Both the position numbers and the translations under genes were made by a program. Below are positions 62,407 through 64,000 of a stretch of DNA of 64,000 nt, piece after piece; within the stretch, counting starts at the first letter, position 1, and each line of letters starts with the position of its first letter. Source of the DNA: an uncultured Kangiella sp. (GTDB lineage Bacteria; Pseudomonadota; Gammaproteobacteria; Enterobacterales; Kangiellaceae); contig CANMKR010000001.1 of assembly GCA_947498625.1 (NCBI GenBank), positions 178,090 through 242,089 on the forward strand. The letters are read 5' to 3'. The notes below the pieces were generated by a model. That model had not been told where the DNA came from. It saw nothing but the letters and a program-made list of their open reading frames with translations, and did not search any database.

Positions 62407-63291
62407 ATGAAAAATAAAGTATTATTATTTTTGTTAAAAGTGATCTTGGATATATTGTCAATATTGCCATTAACTATAAATAGATTTGTTGGAAGAACCC
62501 TTGGCTATTTTTTGAAAATTACACACAGCAGGATGTATGCCACTGCAAAAATTAACTTAGAGAAATGTTTTCCAGAGTTAGACCTAGAAGAAAGATCTGT
62601 TTTACTAGATAAAGTTTGCAAAAATTTAGGCATGACAATTACAGAAAGCGCATTTGTATGGAGAAGAAATAATAATTACTTAAATAAACTTATACTTGAA
62701 GTAGATGGTCTAGAACTTTTAGAAAAGCATAATAGCCAAGGAGTTATTCTAACTGGACCGCATATAGGAAATTGGGAATTGATTACCTTCTGGGCTGCGC
62801 AGCACTTAAATCTAGCGGCGATGTATCGAAAGCCTAAGTTATTAAGTTTTGATCAATTTCTACAAGATGCTAGAGGGAAAACAGGCGCAAGCTTGATTGC
62901 AGGAGAAGCAGCTGGCGTAAAAACTTTGCTTAAGCATTTAAAGGCAGATGGCTCTTTAGTAATTCTTGCAGATCAGGAGCCTCAGCAAGGCTCGGGTGTC
63001 TATGCCAATTTTTTTGGTTTGCCTGCTTACACTATGACTATAGTTAATAGGCTATTAAAAAAAACCAACTCAACGACTATTCTATTTTCAATTATACGTA
63101 TAGATAAAGGGTTTAAAATCAAACTGGAAGAGCTCAATTCGTTATGTCAAAACTCAAAAGATAATCAATTTGAAAATAATCTAAATTTAGCTTTTGAAAA
63201 TATTATTAGGCAATATCCTGAGCAATATCAATGGAGTTATAAAAGATTTAAAACTACTCCTGATGGCTCCCAAAACTTTTACTACAAATAA
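62407..63291 (+). CDS. LpxL/HtrB-family acyltransferase, copy 2
   Basis: 294 residues, clearly homologous to the preceding protein: GPHIGNWELITFWA (HX4E), AMYRKPKL, ILADQEPQQGSGVYANFFGLPAYTM and the shared ending YPEQYQWSYKRFK. A tandem duplication that diverged, perhaps adding the two secondary acyl chains of lipid A. Its 3' end overlaps the convergent ArsC-type gene by 10 bp. Confidence 0.88.
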   Translation: MKNKVLLFLLKVILDILSILPLTINRFVGRTLGYFLKITHSRMYATAKINLEKCFPELDLEERSVLLDKVCKNLGMTITESAFVWRRNNNYLNKLILEVDGLELLEKHNSQGVILTGPHIGNWELITFWAAQHLNLAAMYRKPKLLSFDQFLQDARGKTGASLIAGEAAGVKTLLKHLKADGSLVILADQEPQQGSGVYANFFGLPAYTMTIVNRLLKKTNSTTILFSIIRIDKGFKIKLEELNSLCQNSKDNQFENNLNLAFENIIRQYPEQYQWSYKRFKTTPDGSQNFYYK

Positions 63292-63704
63292 TCAGCAATA
63301 TTTTCCACAAAGAGTTTTATTTCATCTCTTACTTTTCTATAGCAATCGAGTTGTTCTTCTTTATTGGTAAAGGCCAAGGCAAGTTTTGGTGGATCTTCAA
63401 AGCCATGATGTATGATTTTCGTTTTTGCTGGAAAGTAAGGGCAGTTATCATCGGCATGCCCACAAACAGTAATGACATAATCGAAGCTATCGACCGGTAG
63501 CTCATCAACGGTTTGCGATTCCTGCGAAGAGATATCAACCCCTACTTCAGACATGACATTTATCGCGTTTGGATTCTTGCCGTGCTTTTCAATACCAGCA
63601 GAATAAAAATCGAAATTTCCTGCTTGCAATCTTCTTCCCCACCCTTCGGCCATTTGGCTACGACATGAGTTTCCGGTACAGAGAAATAATATTGACGGTT
63701 TCAT
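63282..63704 (-). CDS. thioredoxin-coupled arsenate reductase / LMW phosphatase-like protein
   Basis: 140 residues. P-loop CTGNSCR at 9-15 (C9, C14, R15). C81 and C88 in VCGHADDNCP fit the resolving cysteines of S. aureus-type ArsC. HGFEDPPKLA carries the general acid Asp. Reduces arsenate to arsenite, or acts as a small tyrosine phosphatase relative; no ars operon is nearby in view. 17 bp after the slyD stop on the same strand. Confidence 0.88.
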   Translation of the reverse strand: MKPSILFLCTGNSCRSQMAEGWGRRLQAGNFDFYSAGIEKHGKNPNAINVMSEVGVDISSQESQTVDELPVDSFDYVITVCGHADDNCPYFPAKTKIIHHGFEDPPKLALAFTNKEEQLDCYRKVRDEIKLFVENIADYL

Positions 63705-63721
63705 AAGTTACGGTTTAATTT

Positions 63722-64000
63722 TTAGTGATTATGGCCACAAGAGCCATGCTGATGAACATGGCCATGGGAAACTTCTTCTGCAGATGCAGCGCGTACCGAT
63801 AAAACTTTTACTTCCACTTTTACAGTTTGGCCAGCTAGAGGATGGTTGGCGTCAATGGTAACAGTTTCATCAGTAATGGATTTTACAGTGACAGCATGAA
63901 CACCATCTTGACCTTCGGCAGCTAGACGCATTCCTTCGGTCAAATTTTTTACTTCGGCAAATGCTTCTTTTGGAACCTGGGTACAAAGATCATTTTCATA
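63722..64000 (-). CDS. slyD: FKBP-type peptidyl-prolyl isomerase SlyD, 5' part beyond window
   Basis: The frame stays open to the right edge, giving 92 C-terminal residues starting YENDLCTQVPKEAF. The IF/FKBP part shows VTIDANHPLAGQTVKVEVKVLSV, close to the E. coli SlyD VDGNHMLAGQNLKFNVEVV stretch. It ends in a His/Cys tail (HGHVHQHGSCGHNH), a nickel-binding end like that of SlyD but short. The start lies outside the window. Confidence 0.9.
   Translation of the reverse strand, partial: YENDLCTQVPKEAFAEVKNLTEGMRLAAEGQDGVHAVTVKSITDETVTIDANHPLAGQTVKVEVKVLSVRAASAEEVSHGHVHQHGSCGHNH

Overview
The window is a 64-kb piece of a moderately AT-rich gammaproteobacterial chromosome that spans the replication origin. 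Gene content (fadBA, pepQ, yigZ, rep, ubiK, dnaA-dnaN-recF-gyrB, rpmH-rnpA-yidD-yidC-mnmE, mnmG-rsmG-parAB-atp-glmUS, dsbA, slyD) fits a free-living, probably marine gammaproteobacterium. Kangiellaceae-like bacteria are a guess from order and composition only. No rRNA, tRNA, IS element or CRISPR array was seen.

Region 1 (1-3134) carries a purine-salvage pair (apt facing an MTA/SAH nucleosidase), a His-rich exported protein, a DUF1428 protein and a lysine-methyltransferase-like protein. Region 2 (3144-7828) is a complete sedentary chromosomal integron: an intact IntI integrase on the plus strand, an attI/promoter region, and leftward cassettes bounded by five recognisable attC sites plus one probable decayed one. 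The cassette genes are small (SF0329-like, a Cys-rich unknown, a DUF6713-like membrane protein, a second small membrane protein, a YdhR-like monooxygenase and a DUF4239 membrane protein). The integron abuts comM, a known island hot spot, and leaves it intact.

Region 3 (7855-21386) holds comM, two small exported proteins, a sulfur-handling operon (class V aminotransferase/cysteine-desulfurase-like protein, BigR/SqrR-like ArsR regulator, rhodanese), an envelope operon (RND/MMPL transporter, LolA-like periplasmic protein, outer-membrane barrel), rep helicase and two unrecognised genes. Region 4 (21399-31212) holds fadBA with a FadR-type operator, pepQ-yigZ-sirB, ubiK, a DUF2959 lipoprotein, a HerA-like ATPase (YjgR), dodecin and PPK2.

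Region 5 (31215-38260) is dnaA-dnaN-recF-gyrB reading away from an 836-bp oriC-type gap. Two perfect 16-bp parS sites lie inside recF. To the right of oriC (38261-63291) nearly all genes read with the fork: rpmH-rnpA-yidD-yidC-mnmE, a YHS protein, then (minus strand) a YpfJ metallopeptidase, a membrane-anchored unknown and a CPBP protease, then mnmG, an unlisted 33-residue membrane peptide, rsmG, parAB, the nine-gene atp operon, glmUS, dsbA and two tandem LpxL-type acyltransferases. The right edge has an ArsC-type reductase and the C-terminal part of SlyD.

The parts connect: ParB from 49.2 kb should load on the parS sites at 33.8-34.4 kb, on the other side of oriC; MTA nucleosidase produces the adenine that Apt recycles; the persulfide-sensing regulator sits beside sulfur-transfer enzymes; and IntI would shuffle the cassette genes leftward of attI.
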